Source: Massilia varians (GTDB lineage: Bacteria; Pseudomonadota; Gammaproteobacteria; Burkholderiales; Burkholderiaceae_D). From it: DNA of 64,000 nucleotides. This document shows, in pieces, positions 34,747-44,934 of this stretch. The position numbers and the translations under genes were made by a program. The stretch is taken from NCBI RefSeq assembly GCF_027923905.1, contig NZ_AP026966.1, forward strand, positions 5,457,001-5,521,000. The letters are read 5' to 3'. How positions within the stretch are numbered: the stretch's first letter is position 1; the number at the start of each line of letters is the position of its first letter. The notes under the pieces are model-generated. The model made no database searches, was not told where the DNA came from, and saw only the letters and a list, made by a program, of their open reading frames with translations.

Positions 34747-36810
34747 ATGCCCGCTTCCAAGACCACATCCGCCCCCAAAACCCTTGAATCCAAGCTTGCC
34801 CGGCTGGGTCTGCGCACCGACATGGACCTGGTGCTGCACCTGCCGATGCGCTACGAGGACGAAACCAAGGTCGTTTCCATCCGTGAAGCGAGCATGCGCG
34901 GCCTGCAGACCTGGCAGGTCGAAGGGGTCGTCGTCAAGAACGAAATCAGCTACAAGCCGCGGCGCCAGCTGCTGGTGCAGATTGCCGACGACACGGGCGA
35001 GCTGCAGCTGCGCTTCATGAATTTCTACGGCAGCCAGGTCAAGCAATTGTCCGAAGGCGTGAGGGTGCGCGCCCGGGGCGAGCTGAAGCACGGCTTCTTC
35101 GGCGCCGAGATGGTCCACCCCACCTATAAGGTGATCAACGAAGGCGCGCCGCTGCCTACCTCGCTCACGCCGGTGTATCCGGCCGGCGAAGGCCTGTCGC
35201 AGACGGTGCTGCGGCGCGCGATCAACGACGCCATGAAGCGGGTGGACTGGCGCGACACTTTACCCAACGCTTTTCTGTCCCGCCTGCAGCTGTGGGACTT
35301 CGAGCCCTCGGTGCGCCTGCTGCACTACCCGCCGGTGGACGTGGACGAATACGCGCTGACCGAGCGTTCGCACCCGGCCTGGACCCGCATGAAGTTCGAC
35401 GAGCTGCTGGCGCAGCAGCTGTCCCTGAAACGGGCGCAGCGCGCCCGGCGCGAGAAAGGCGCGCCGCAACTGCGCGCGGTCGGCGCGCTGTCCGAGTCCT
35501 TCCTGGCCGCCCTGCCCTTCCAGCTCACCGGCGCGCAGCAGCGGGTAGTCAAAGAGATCGGCGCCGACCTGCGCGAAGGCTATCCGATGCAGCGCCTGCT
35601 GCAGGGCGACGTCGGCAGCGGCAAGACCGTGGTGTCGGCGCTCGCCGCGGCGCAGGCGATCGACAGCGGCTACCAGGCGGCGCTGATGGCGCCAACGGAA
35701 ATCCTGGCCGAGCAGCACTTCCGCAAGATCGCGGCCTGGATGGAGCCGCTCGGCGTGAAGGTGGCCTGGCTGACCGGCAGCCTGAAGAAGAAGGAAAAGG
35801 ATGCGGCCAAGGAGCTGATCGAATCGGGCGAGGCCAAGCTGGTGATCGGCACCCACGCCCTGATCCAGGACACGGTGCAGTTCGCGCGCCTGGGCCTCGT
35901 CATCGTCGACGAGCAGCACCGCTTCGGCGTCGGCCAGCGCCTCACCCTGCGCAACAAGGGCAGCGACGGCCTGGTGCCGCACCAGCTCATGATGTCGGCC
36001 ACGCCGATCCCGCGCACCCTGGCCATGACCTATTATGCCGACCTCGAAGTCTCGGTGATCGACGAGCTGCCCCCGGGGCGCAGCCCCATCGTCACCCGCG
36101 CCATCGACCAGAACCGGCGCATTGAAGTGATCGAGCGCGTGCACGCCGCGGCCCAGGAGGGCCGCCAGGTGTACTGGGTCTGCCCGCTGATCGAGGAATC
36201 CGAGGTGCTGCAGCTGCAGACCGCCACCGAGACCTACGAGACCCTGGCCGAAGCCCTGCCCGACTTGCAGGTGGGCCTGGTGCACGGGCGCCTCAAGCCG
36301 GCGGAAAAACAGGTGATCATGGACGCCTTCATCGCGGGCGAGATCCACGTGCTGGTGGCGACCACCGTGATCGAGGTCGGCGTCGACGTGCCGAACGCCT
36401 CGCTGATGGTGATCGAGCACGCCGAGCGCTTCGGCCTGTCGCAGCTGCACCAGCTGCGCGGCCGCGTGGGCCGGGGCTCGGCCGCGAGCGTGTGCTTACT
36501 CCTGTATCAGAGCCCGCTGGGCCAGGTGGCCAAGCAGCGCCTGATGACGATGCGCGAGACCACCGACGGCTTCGAGATCGCGCGGCGCGACCTGGAGATT
36601 CGCGGCCCCGGCGAATTCCTGGGTGCGCGCCAGTCGGGCGAGGCCATGCTGCGCTTCGCCGACCTGGAGACCGACCAGTGGATCGTGGAAAAGGCGCGCG
36701 ACGTGGCGCAGTACCTGCTGGACAATGGCGAGCGGCCCGAATACATGGCGGTCATCGATGCCCACCTGACGCGCTGGCTGGGCGGGCGCGAGGAATTCCT
36801 CAAGGTGTAG
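34747..36810 (+). CDS. recG: ATP-dependent DNA helicase RecG
   Basis: Remodels stalled replication forks and branch-migrates Holliday junctions. The protein has 687 aa (E. coli 693). An N-terminal wedge (OB-fold) domain (~60-160) binds the junction. Walker A GDVGSGKT lies at 287-294 and the DEQH box at 388-391 followed by RFGVGQR. Then 'MSATPIPRTLAMT', 'GLVHGRLKPAEKQ', 'ATTVIEVGVDVPNASLMV' and 'QLRGRVGRG' of helicase motifs III-VI, and the RecG C-terminal 'RRDLEIRGPGEFLGARQSG'. Intact; GC-rich like neighbours. Confidence 0.97.
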   Translation: MPASKTTSAPKTLESKLARLGLRTDMDLVLHLPMRYEDETKVVSIREASMRGLQTWQVEGVVVKNEISYKPRRQLLVQIADDTGELQLRFMNFYGSQVKQLSEGVRVRARGELKHGFFGAEMVHPTYKVINEGAPLPTSLTPVYPAGEGLSQTVLRRAINDAMKRVDWRDTLPNAFLSRLQLWDFEPSVRLLHYPPVDVDEYALTERSHPAWTRMKFDELLAQQLSLKRAQRARREKGAPQLRAVGALSESFLAALPFQLTGAQQRVVKEIGADLREGYPMQRLLQGDVGSGKTVVSALAAAQAIDSGYQAALMAPTEILAEQHFRKIAAWMEPLGVKVAWLTGSLKKKEKDAAKELIESGEAKLVIGTHALIQDTVQFARLGLVIVDEQHRFGVGQRLTLRNKGSDGLVPHQLMMSATPIPRTLAMTYYADLEVSVIDELPPGRSPIVTRAIDQNRRIEVIERVHAAAQEGRQVYWVCPLIEESEVLQLQTATETYETLAEALPDLQVGLVHGRLKPAEKQVIMDAFIAGEIHVLVATTVIEVGVDVPNASLMVIEHAERFGLSQLHQLRGRVGRGSAASVCLLLYQSPLGQVAKQRLMTMRETTDGFEIARRDLEIRGPGEFLGARQSGEAMLRFADLETDQWIVEKARDVAQYLLDNGERPEYMAVIDAHLTRWLGGREEFLKV

Positions 36811-36895
36811 GGAAGCACAAACCGTGACAATCCGATAGACATCGGGCCATCGAACCGGGCTATCGTGGCGGCTTGCCCACCACACCTGTACGGCC

Positions 36896-37642
36896 ATGCC
36901 CCTCCTCGGACTCGGACTTCACCTGATCGTCGCCATCTTCTTCGCCGTCCACGCCGTGCGCACCGGGCGGCAGTTGTACTGGCTGCTGATCCTGTTCTCC
37001 TTCCCCCTGCTCGGCAGCCTCGTCTATTTCGCGGCGATCTTCCTGCCCCACTCGCGCCTCGAGCGCCAGGCCAGGATGGCCGGGCATGCGCTGCACAAGA
37101 AGCTCGACCCGGGGCGCGAAGTGCGCGAGGCGCGGCAAGCCTTCGACCTGACGCCGACCGCGCACAACCAGATGCGCCTGGCCGGCGCGCTGCTGGAGAA
37201 CGGACAGAGCGCGGAAGCGGTGGCGCAATTCGACGCCTGCCTGCAGGGGCCGTTTGCCAACGACGCCGAAGTGATCCTGGGCGCCGCGCGTGCAAAAGCG
37301 GCGCATGGCCAGCCGGAGGCGGCGATCGGGCTGCTGGCGCCGCTGCAGGCGAAGCAGCCGGGCTACCGGCCGGAAGAAACCGGGCTGGTGCTGGGCCGCG
37401 CCTACGCCGCTACGGGAAGGCAGGCAGAAGCCGGCGCCCAGTTCGCGGCGCTTGCGGAGCGCTTCGGCAGTATCGAGGCGCGGGTGGAACTGGCGCTGTG
37501 GGCGCTCGCCAATCATGATGAGGCGGTGGCGCAGCGCGAATTGAAGGAGATCGAGCATGCGCGCCGGCACATGAACAAGTACACGCGCGACCTGCACCGG
37601 GAGCTGTTCCGGCGCTTGGATGCCGCCGTGGGTAGCCGCTGA
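36896..37642 (+). CDS. membrane-anchored tetratricopeptide-like protein
   Basis: 248 aa. Two N-terminal membrane helices (residues ~2-20 and ~27-50, 'LLILFSFPLLGSLVYFAAIF') resemble the PLDc_N-type anchor. The remainder, from ~residue 85, is helical with TPR-like spacing: 'NQMRLAGALLENGQSAEAVAQF', 'VILGAARAKAAHGQPEAAIGLL' and 'VLGRAYAATGRQAEAGAQF' (parts). TPR units mediate protein-protein contacts; the partner is unknown. Proteins with this layout are common, uncharacterised and sometimes annotated simply as tetratricopeptide repeat proteins. ATG at 36896 has no obvious ribosome site. One base separates its stop from the convergent VOC gene. Confidence 0.75.
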   Translation: MPLLGLGLHLIVAIFFAVHAVRTGRQLYWLLILFSFPLLGSLVYFAAIFLPHSRLERQARMAGHALHKKLDPGREVREARQAFDLTPTAHNQMRLAGALLENGQSAEAVAQFDACLQGPFANDAEVILGAARAKAAHGQPEAAIGLLAPLQAKQPGYRPEETGLVLGRAYAATGRQAEAGAQFAALAERFGSIEARVELALWALANHDEAVAQRELKEIEHARRHMNKYTRDLHRELFRRLDAAVGSR

Positions 37643-37643
37643 T

Positions 37644-38009
37644 TCAGGTACTGATCGCGTTGGTAAAGGTCAGCCGGTTCCCAAACGGGTCCTTTACCGA
37701 CATGTCGCGCGCGCCCCAGGGCGTGTCGGCGATGTCCGGGCGGGCATAGCCATACTGCCTGGCCGCCAGCTCCGCCTGGTAGGCATCGATGTCGCCGACC
37801 TCGATGCGCATTGCCGCCCCAGGACAGCAATCGCCGTGGTGTTCGCTCAGGTGGAGGACGCAGCCGTCGCGCGCGACCTGCAGGTAGAGCGGCAGGCCGG
37901 GCTCGAAGCGGTGCTCCCAGTCGACCTTGAACCCCAGGAAGCCGACGTAGAATGCGCGGGCTTTCGTTTCGTCGAAGATGCGCAGGATGGGCGTGACTGC
38001 GCGCAGCAT
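37644..38009 (-). CDS. VOC superfamily protein (glyoxalase / bleomycin-resistance-like)
   Basis: 121 aa, one betaalphabetabetabeta module pair. N-term 'ILRIFDETKARAFYVGFLGF', middle 'LPLYLQVARDGCVLHLSEHH', and C-term 'VKDPFGNRLTF' fit the glyoxalase_BRP subfamily with the DPFGN end motif. Members bind metals or hydrophobic antibiotics, but most are uncharacterised; bleomycin resistance cannot be concluded. The gene begins one base after the stop of the small secreted protein gene, so the two are likely one unit. Confidence 0.85.
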   Translation of the reverse strand: MLRAVTPILRIFDETKARAFYVGFLGFKVDWEHRFEPGLPLYLQVARDGCVLHLSEHHGDCCPGAAMRIEVGDIDAYQAELAARQYGYARPDIADTPWGARDMSVKDPFGNRLTFTNAIST

Positions 38010-38010
38010 C

Positions 38011-38349
38011 TCAGTCGGCCCTGGTCAGCTCGACGCCGTCGACCGTCATCTTCCACTTGCCGTCCTCGCGGTGCGGCGGCTTGCTGACCACAAAGGTGGT
38101 GCGCACGAAAGCAACCCCGGCTTCGAAGTTGTTCCCCTTGAAGCCCTTCAGGTCGACGCTGAGGTTGACCTGGTCGTTCGGCCGGCCGCGCGTGTATTCG
38201 ACCTTGCCTTGCTTCGACAGCGACAGCTGCATGTCCTTGCCCTGCCAGTCACCGACATAGTCCATCTTGTCCGCCGGGACCGGGTCGGCCCAGGCGGCGC
38301 TACTGGCAAACAGGCCGGCGGCCAGGACGAGGGATGGAAGGATACGCAT
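38011..38349 (-). CDS. small secreted protein of unknown function
   Basis: 112 aa from ATG 38349 behind GGAG; an in-frame ATG eight codons upstream would weaken the signal peptide. Signal peptide residues 1-21 (ends SAAWADP). Mature part: 'MDYVGDWQGKDMQLSLSKQG' and 'VEYTRGRPNDQVNLSVDLKGF', then 'GNNFEAGVAFVRTTFVV', a beta-rich pattern with a final 'HREDGKWKMTVDGVELTR'. This looks like a lipocalin-like or periplasmic beta-sandwich, but no family is recognised. Co-transcribed with the VOC gene (1-bp gap), no further clue. Confidence 0.75.
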   Translation of the reverse strand: MRILPSLVLAAGLFASSAAWADPVPADKMDYVGDWQGKDMQLSLSKQGKVEYTRGRPNDQVNLSVDLKGFKGNNFEAGVAFVRTTFVVSKPPHREDGKWKMTVDGVELTRAD

Positions 38350-38415
38350 GGGGAACTCCGCTGGAATGGTCATCGATACCGCTCCAGTATTCGCGCAGTG
38401 CTCCCGCTTGTCAAT

Positions 38416-39432
38416 TCAGGCCGCATGCGCAGGCCGCAGGCTCCTGCGGTCGCTCTCGTAGGCCAGGCCGACCTGGCGCCGGATCTCGTCCATCACGCCC
38501 ATCAGCGCCAGCGTCTCTTCCAGCTTCATGCCGGGGCTCTCGAGCAAGCCTGCCTTGAAGCAGCGCTGCGCCTCGATCACTTCGTGCACGTAGCCATTGC
38601 CGAGATAGGGCGTGTCGACCGTGCGGGTGCTGCCGTCCTCGAGGCTGACGGTGACGCTTGTCGCGCGGTGGAACATGGTGTTCATGCGCACGTGGCCGCG
38701 CGAGCCCGACACCGTCAGCTCGCAGGGCGTGCGCGCCTGGAAGGAACAGCTGCACACCGACAAGCCGCCGCCTTCGTGCCGGAGGGTGAAGCCGGTCTGC
38801 ACGTCGACGCCGGTTTCTCCGAGCGCGGCCTGGGCCTTGATCTCGGCGACCGGACCGAGCAGCGCGGTGGCGATCGACAGCGGGTAGATGCCCAGGTCGA
38901 GCAGCGCGCCGCCGCCGAGTTCGGGATTGTAGACGCGATGCTCGGGGCCGGCATTTGGCGTGATGCCGAAGTCCGCCACCACCTGGCGCACCGTGCCGAT
39001 CTCGCCGGAGGCGATGATGCGCCGCACTTCGTCGAAGGCCGGCAGGTAGCGCGTCCACATGGCTTCCATCAGGAACAGGCGGCGCGAGCGCGCCAGCGTG
39101 ACCACCTGCTCGGCTTCGCGCAGGTTCATCGCGAACGGTTTTTCGACCAGCACGCCCTTGCCTGCGCGCAGCGCCATCAGGGCGTTGTCGGCATGCTGGG
39201 GATGCGGGGTGGCGACATAGACCAGGTCGATGCCGGCGGCGTCAAGCAGCTCCTGGTAGCTGCCATAGGCCGCGGCGCTGCCGGCGAATTCCTGGGCGAA
39301 GGCCCGGGCCTTGTCGAGGCTGCGCGACGCGACCGCCGCCAGCACGGCGTCCGGCACGTCCTTGAGCGCATTGGCGAAGGCGCGCGCGATCTTGCCCGTG
39401 CCGAGGATGCCCCAGCGTACTGCGTTTGCCAT
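38416..39432 (-). CDS. Gfo/Idh/MocA-family oxidoreductase
   Basis: 338 aa from ATG 39432 with AAAGGAA; a longer in-frame start upstream lacks a ribosome site. N-terminal Rossmann fold 'WGILGTGKIARAFANAL', then 'VYVATPHPQHADNALMAL' and the EKP signature 'VLVEKPFAMN' whose Lys takes part in catalysis. C-terminal alpha/beta domain: 'GGGALLDLGIYPLSIATALL' with the conserved Asp/His region. Family members oxidise sugars, inositols or trans-dihydrodiols; 'MEAMWTRYLPAF' is close to dimeric dihydrodiol dehydrogenase type enzymes. Substrate not assigned. Same-strand with the DUF3025 gene 10 bp upstream. Confidence 0.87.
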   Translation of the reverse strand: MANAVRWGILGTGKIARAFANALKDVPDAVLAAVASRSLDKARAFAQEFAGSAAAYGSYQELLDAAGIDLVYVATPHPQHADNALMALRAGKGVLVEKPFAMNLREAEQVVTLARSRRLFLMEAMWTRYLPAFDEVRRIIASGEIGTVRQVVADFGITPNAGPEHRVYNPELGGGALLDLGIYPLSIATALLGPVAEIKAQAALGETGVDVQTGFTLRHEGGGLSVCSCSFQARTPCELTVSGSRGHVRMNTMFHRATSVTVSLEDGSTRTVDTPYLGNGYVHEVIEAQRCFKAGLLESPGMKLEETLALMGVMDEIRRQVGLAYESDRRSLRPAHAA

Positions 39433-39442
39433 CGTATTCCTT

Positions 39443-40246
39443 TCAGGTGGTCTGCCGTTTTGGCCGGAAGACCGTCGTATCGAGATAAAAGTCACGGTCC
39501 TGGCCGGGCCACCAGCCCGGCACGCCAAGCACCGGCAGCGGCGTGAAGCCGGCCGTCGTCAAGCCTGCGCGCGCCAGTTCGTCCGCCACATGGGCGTCGA
39601 GCCAGGCACGCTGCTCGCCAGGAGCCAGCGCCAGCACATCATCGCCGGCGAAGATGACACGCGTATGTGCGGTGATCGCCTTGCGCGGCGCCACCAGCTT
39701 TTCCATCAGCGCGTGGCCGAACAGCCAGATCCGCACGTCGCTGTCGAAGACGGCGCGCTTGTCATGGAGGGCGGACAGCCAGCCGTGGGCCCGCAGTTCG
39801 TCCACCAGCGCCCGTCCGCTACTCCCCTCGCGCACCACCAGCAGCGCGGCGTTCTCGTCGAAAATGGTGGCGGCATCGCGCGCCGGACCGCGCGACTTGC
39901 CGATGCCGGCCTGGGCGATCTGGGTGGCCTGCAGGGCATTGAGCTGGCGCTTGATGAGCGGGAAGGTCTGCCACACCAGGCCGTTGAAGAAGTCGTGCAG
40001 GTTGTCGCGGGTCGGAACCTGGCCGGTGGCGCCAATGAATTCCTCGTAGGCCGTCCCCTCCGGCAGCGCCGACTGCGGCACGAAGCGCAGCGGCAGGCCC
40101 GCGCCGTTGCGCAGACCGAGCGCGGTCGCGTTGCGGTTGAAGGCGTCGATGAAGTCATCGCCGTCCAGGCCCAGCCGCGCAACTTCCAGCCAGGCCGGCC
40201 GCACCGCGTCATACCACGGGCGCGGCCAGTCGATCTGCGACAGCAT
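39443..40246 (-). CDS. DUF3025 domain-containing protein
   Basis: 267 aa, cytoplasmic. Recognised by the conserved central block 'YEEFIGATGQVPTRDNLHDF' and 'FNGLVWQTFPLIKRQLN', with 'GPARDAATIFDENAAL' and the late 'FGHALMEKLVAPRKAITAH'. This family is found widely in Burkholderiales, usually beside pyrC as here (6-bp gap). Function unknown; the strongly conserved His/Asp/Asn residues suggest an enzyme or metal site but no role is proven. Translation is probably coupled to pyrC. Confidence 0.85.
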   Translation of the reverse strand: MLSQIDWPRPWYDAVRPAWLEVARLGLDGDDFIDAFNRNATALGLRNGAGLPLRFVPQSALPEGTAYEEFIGATGQVPTRDNLHDFFNGLVWQTFPLIKRQLNALQATQIAQAGIGKSRGPARDAATIFDENAALLVVREGSSGRALVDELRAHGWLSALHDKRAVFDSDVRIWLFGHALMEKLVAPRKAITAHTRVIFAGDDVLALAPGEQRAWLDAHVADELARAGLTTAGFTPLPVLGVPGWWPGQDRDFYLDTTVFRPKRQTT

Positions 40247-40252
40247 GCAGGC

Positions 40253-41302
40253 TTACACCATCTTCCAGGAGATGGTCTCGCCGGCGTTGAGCGGCACCAG
40301 CGCGTGTTCGCCGAAGGGCACGGTTTCGGGCAGGGTCCAGGACTCGCGCTTGAGCGTGATCGTCCCTTCGTTGACCGGCAGGCCGTAGAAGGCCGGACCG
40401 TTCAGGCTGGCGAAGGCTTCGAGCTTGTCGAGCGCGCCGGCCTGGGCGAAGGCTTCGGTATACATCTCCATCGCGTGCAGCGCGGTGTAGCAGCCGGCGC
40501 AGCCGCAGGCGGCGTACTTGGTGTGCACCGCGTGCGGCGCCGAGTCGGTGCCGAGGAAGAAGCGCTCGTCGCCGCTGGTGGCGGCCGTGACCAGCGCCAG
40601 GCGGTGTTCCTCGCGCTTGAGCACCGGCAGGCAGTAGTAGTGCGGACGGATGCCGCCGCGGAAGATCTCGTTGCGGTTGTACAGCAGGTGGTGGGCGGTG
40701 ATGGTCGCCGCGATCGGGCCTTCGGCCTCGGCCACGTACTGGGCCGCTTCCTTGGTGGTGATGTGCTCGAACACCACCTTCAGGACCGGCATGGCGCTGC
40801 GCAGCGGGCGCATGACGCGCTCGATGAACACGGCTTCGCGGTCGAACAGGTCGATGTCGTTGTCGGTCACTTCGCCGTGCACCAGCAGCGGCATGCCGAC
40901 TTCCTGCATCACTTCCAGCGTCTTGTAGCACTTCGTCAGGTCGGTCACGCCGGCATCCGAATTGGTGGTGGCGCCGGCCGGATACAGCTTGACCGCGTGG
41001 ACGAAGCCGGAATCCTGGGCGCGGCGGATCTCGTCCGGATCGGTATTGTCGGTCAGGTACAGCGTCATCAGCGGCTCGAAAGAAACGCCTTCGGGCAGCG
41101 CCGCCAGGATGCGGTCGCGGTAGGCGGCAGCCATGGCGGTGGTGGTGACCGGCGGCTTCAGGTTCGGCATCACGATCGCACGCGCGAACTGGCGCGCGCT
41201 GTGCGGCAGCACGCTGCTCAGTGCCGCGCCGTCGCGCAGGTGCAGGTGCCAGTCGTCGGGGCGGGTGATGGTGATGGTGTCGGGGGTATCGATCGGGGAC
41301 AT
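40253..41302 (-). CDS. pyrC: dihydroorotase
   Basis: Third step of de novo pyrimidine synthesis: carbamoyl-aspartate to dihydroorotate. The protein has 349 aa, class II dihydroorotase as in E. coli (348). Metal site: '[10 protein letters not shown]' (His19, His21), the carboxylated Lys in '[18 protein letters not shown]', 'LLVHGEVT', 'FEHITTKEA', and catalytic Asp in 'FLGTDSAPH'. Intact. The start at ATG 41302 is followed by a family-typical short polar N-terminus. Confidence 0.97.
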   Translation of the reverse strand: MSPIDTPDTITITRPDDWHLHLRDGAALSSVLPHSARQFARAIVMPNLKPPVTTTAMAAAYRDRILAALPEGVSFEPLMTLYLTDNTDPDEIRRAQDSGFVHAVKLYPAGATTNSDAGVTDLTKCYKTLEVMQEVGMPLLVHGEVTDNDIDLFDREAVFIERVMRPLRSAMPVLKVVFEHITTKEAAQYVAEAEGPIAATITAHHLLYNRNEIFRGGIRPHYYCLPVLKREEHRLALVTAATSGDERFFLGTDSAPHAVHTKYAACGCAGCYTALHAMEMYTEAFAQAGALDKLEAFASLNGPAFYGLPVNEGTITLKRESWTLPETVPFGEHALVPLNAGETISWKMV

Positions 41303-41375
41303 GGCGGCTCTCGGATTGCGGATGCCGACATTCTAACCGCAGCGCGCCCTTGCAGCGCGCCGGGTGCGACGTTGA

Positions 41376-42101
<726 letters not shown>

Positions 42102-42124
42102 CTGTTGTACTCGTGTATGCGTGC

Positions 42125-42153
42125 TTGACAGCATTTCTAGCCACAAGGATACT
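42125..42153 (+). promoter_or_regulatory. sigma70 promoter of the symporter-amidohydrolase-asparaginase operon
   Basis: TTGACA (42125-42130, perfect), 17-bp spacer, GATACT (42148-42153, four of six). It predicts a ~120-nt leader before the symporter ATG at 42280. Confidence 0.65.
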
Positions 42154-42174
42154 TCGGAACTTGCCTTACCTACC

Positions 42175-42192
42175 AGAACGAATCGTCGTTCT
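42175..42192. promoter_or_regulatory. 7-bp palindrome in the leader of the symporter operon
   Basis: AGAACGA (42175-42181) / TCGTTCT (42186-42192), perfect, 4-bp centre. It lies ~22 bp after the predicted -10, a place suited to a repressor. No known consensus. Confidence 0.4.
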
Positions 42193-42279
42193 CCTACGAT
42201 AAAAATACCCAACAATTCGCCTTGCGACAGTGCCATCCCTGCCGCGGGTTATGCACAGGTCCACGAGACAGGAAGCATT

Positions 42280-43542
42280 ATGGATAAAAAGAACCGCCTG
42301 ACAACCTACATCCTGGTGGGCCTCGCGCTCGGGATCGTCGTCGGCTACGTGGCCAACACCAGCTTCGAGAACCCGGCCGGCTTTGCGGAGACGATGTCGC
42401 TGATCACGACCATGTTCCTTCGCCTGATCAAGATGATCATCGCGCCGCTGGTGTTCTCGACCCTGGTGGTCGGCATCGCCAAGATGGGCGACGCCAAGGA
42501 AGTGGGCCGTATCGGCGTCAAGGCACTGGGCTGGTTCTTCATCGCCTCGGTGATCTCGCTGTCGCTGGGCCTGATCCTGGTAAACCTGTTCCGTCCGGGT
42601 GACGCGATGGCCCTGTCGGGCGCCGTGCCGCCGGTAGGCGCCTCGTCGGGCATCACCACCACCGGCCTGACCATGAAGGACTTCATCACCCACCTGATCC
42701 CGACCTCGATCTTCGACGGCATGGCCCGCAACGAGATCCTGCAGATCGTCGTGTTCTCGGTATTCTTCGGCACCGCGGCCGCCGCCGTCGGCGCGCGCGC
42801 CACCCCGCTGATCGACGCGGTGGACGGCATCGCCCACATCATGCTCAAGCTCACCGGCTACGTCATGAACTTCGCGCCGATCGCCGTGTTCGCGGCGGTG
42901 GCCGGCGTGATCGCCAAGAGCGGCCTGGGCGTGCTGTCGACCTACGGCATCTTCATGGCCGAGTTCTACCTCGGCATCATCCTGCTGTGGGTGGTCCTGA
43001 TCGCGATCGGCGGGATCTTCCTCGGCCGCCGCGTGCTGCGCCTGATCTCCGAGCTGAAGGAACCGACCATCCTGGCCTACACCTGCGCCTCGTCGGAAGC
43101 GGCTTTCCCGAAGACCCTGGAAGGCCTGGAGCGCTTCGGCGTCAAGAACCGCCTGGCCGCCTTCGTGCTGCCGATCGGTTACTCGTTCAACCTCGACGGC
43201 TCGATGATGTACTGCACCTTCGCGGCCGTGTTCATCGCCCAGGCCTACGGCATCGAGCTGGACCTGGCGACGCAGATGACCATGATGCTGGTCCTGATGC
43301 TGACCTCAAAGGGCATGGCCGGCGTGCCGCGCGCCTCGCTGGTCGTCATCGCCGCCACCCTGGCCCAGTTCAACATCCCGGAAGCCGGCCTGCTGCTCCT
43401 GCTGGGCATCGACCACTTCCTGGACATGGCCCGTTCGGCCACCAACGTGATCGGCAACGGCATCGCCACCGCCGTGGTCGCGAAGTGGGAAGGCGACCTG
43501 GCCGAACCGAACAAGGATCCGGCGGTTTCGCCGCTGCGCTGA
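42280..43542 (+). CDS. dicarboxylate/amino-acid:cation symporter (DAACS, GltP/DctA type)
   Basis: 420 aa from ATG 42280 behind CAGGAAG. Sodium- or proton-coupled uptake of aspartate, glutamate or C4-dicarboxylates across the inner membrane. Eight transmembrane helices and two hairpins are expected. The serine-rich HP1 is seen as '[20 protein letters not shown]', TM7 as '[20 protein letters not shown]' (NMDGT variant), HP2 as '[16 protein letters not shown]', and TM8 as '[19 protein letters not shown]', where the conserved Asp/Asn bind substrate. First gene of an operon with an amidohydrolase and an asparaginase, which points to aspartate/glutamate rather than succinate. Confidence 0.92.
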   Translation: MDKKNRLTTYILVGLALGIVVGYVANTSFENPAGFAETMSLITTMFLRLIKMIIAPLVFSTLVVGIAKMGDAKEVGRIGVKALGWFFIASVISLSLGLILVNLFRPGDAMALSGAVPPVGASSGITTTGLTMKDFITHLIPTSIFDGMARNEILQIVVFSVFFGTAAAAVGARATPLIDAVDGIAHIMLKLTGYVMNFAPIAVFAAVAGVIAKSGLGVLSTYGIFMAEFYLGIILLWVVLIAIGGIFLGRRVLRLISELKEPTILAYTCASSEAAFPKTLEGLERFGVKNRLAAFVLPIGYSFNLDGSMMYCTFAAVFIAQAYGIELDLATQMTMMLVLMLTSKGMAGVPRASLVVIAATLAQFNIPEAGLLLLLGIDHFLDMARSATNVIGNGIATAVVAKWEGDLAEPNKDPAVSPLR

Positions 43543-43565
43543 TCATCGGGACGAGATTCACCACG

Positions 43566-43595
43566 AAAGGCCTTCCAGCAATGGAGGGCCTTTTT
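43566..43595 (+). terminator. intrinsic (probably leaky) terminator after the symporter
   Basis: Stem AAAGGCCTTCCA (43566-43577) / TGGAGGGCCTTT (43582-43593) with one G-T mismatch and loop GCAA, T5 at 43591-43595. The next gene begins 29 bp later with its own ribosome site and no visible promoter, so partial read-through is likely. Confidence 0.65.
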
Positions 43596-43624
43596 CACAT
43601 AACGACAATGAGGAGCGAGACATC

Positions 43625-44911
43625 ATGAAACAGCTGTATATGGCAGGCCTGCTGCTGGGCGCGTTCGGCAGTGCCCACGCCGCCACCCAGACCATCGATT
43701 GCGGCCGCCTGCTCGACGTCAAGAGCGGCACCTGGCGCGAGCGCGTCAGCATCGTGGTCGAGGACGGCGTCGTGAAATCCGTCAGCCCAATGACCCAGGC
43801 CGCGGGGAACCTCGACCTGTCGCGCCATAGCTGCCTGCCGGGCCTGATCGACATGCACGTGCACCTGACCAGCGAGACCGCGCCGGCGGTCGACGCCTAC
43901 CGCGACCGCCTGACCGCCGACCCGCAGGACATGGCCTTCCGTTCCGTCAAATACGCCCAGCGCACCCTGATGGCCGGCTTCACCACGGTGCGCGACCTCG
44001 GCGCGGCCGACGGCCTGAACGTCTCGCTCAAGCGCGCCATCGCCGCCGGCGAGATCCCCGGGCCGCGCATGTTCACCGCCGGCAAATCGATCGCCACCAC
44101 CGGCGGCCATGCCGATCCGACCAACAACCTGTCCCACTTCCTGAGCGAGAAAATCGGCGCCCCCGGCCCCGAGAAGGGCGTGATCGACAGCCCGGAAGAA
44201 GGCCGCCAGGCCGTACGCCAGCGCTACAAGGAAGGCGCGGACCTGATCAAGATCACCGCCACCGGCGGCGTGCTGAGCCAGGCCGCCAACGGCCAGAACT
44301 CGCAGTACACCGAGGACGAGCTGAAGGCCATCGTCAGCACCGCCAAGGACTATGGCTTCCGCGTCGCGGCCCACGCCCATGGCGCCGAGGGCATGAAGCG
44401 CGCGTTGCGCGCCGGCGTCGACTCGATCGAGCACGGCACCCTGATGGACGACGAGACCGTCGCCCTGTTCAAGAAGACCGGCCACTGGTACGTGCCGACC
44501 ATCTCGGCCGGCCGCTACGTGGCGGACAAGGCCAGGATTCCGGACTACTATTCGGCCCTGGTGCGCCCGAAGGCCGCCGCCATCGGCCCGCCGCTGCAGG
44601 CCACCTTTGCCCGCGCCCACAAGGCCGGCGTGAAGATCGCCTTCGGCACCGATGCCGGCGTGTTCCCGCACGGCGAGAACGCCAAGGAATTCGGCTACAT
44701 GGTCGAGGCGGGAATGAGCCCTAGCGAGGCCATCCGTTCGGCGACCCTGCACGCCGCCGAACTGCTCGACCAGGGCAATCGCCTGGGCAAGGTCGAACCG
44801 GGCTTTGCTGCGGACATCATCGCCGTCGACGGCGATCCGCTGCGCGACGTGAAAGTGCTCGAGCAGGTCAAGTTCGTCATGAAGGACGGCGTCGTCTACA
44901 AGAAGCCGTAA
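43625..44911 (+). CDS. secreted metal-dependent amidohydrolase (Xaa-Pro/imidazolonepropionase-like)
   Basis: 428 aa with a signal peptide 1-19 (ends SAHA-A), so periplasmic or exported. Amidohydrolase TIM barrel: metal site 'GLIDMHVHL', a carbamylatable Lys in 'LIKITATGG', His ligands in '[11 protein letters not shown]' and '[10 protein letters not shown]', and the catalytic Asp in '[13 protein letters not shown]'. Closest to the prolidase/Sgx9260-type dipeptidases that release C-terminal amino acids from Xaa-Pro or Xaa-Arg/Lys dipeptides; exact specificity not determined. ATG 43625 has GAGGAGCG. Lies between the symporter and asparaginase genes (24 bp from the latter). Confidence 0.88.
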   Translation: MKQLYMAGLLLGAFGSAHAATQTIDCGRLLDVKSGTWRERVSIVVEDGVVKSVSPMTQAAGNLDLSRHSCLPGLIDMHVHLTSETAPAVDAYRDRLTADPQDMAFRSVKYAQRTLMAGFTTVRDLGAADGLNVSLKRAIAAGEIPGPRMFTAGKSIATTGGHADPTNNLSHFLSEKIGAPGPEKGVIDSPEEGRQAVRQRYKEGADLIKITATGGVLSQAANGQNSQYTEDELKAIVSTAKDYGFRVAAHAHGAEGMKRALRAGVDSIEHGTLMDDETVALFKKTGHWYVPTISAGRYVADKARIPDYYSALVRPKAAAIGPPLQATFARAHKAGVKIAFGTDAGVFPHGENAKEFGYMVEAGMSPSEAIRSATLHAAELLDQGNRLGKVEPGFAADIIAVDGDPLRDVKVLEQVKFVMKDGVVYKKP

Positions 44912-44934
44912 CCAGTTTATCGAAGGAGAAGTCC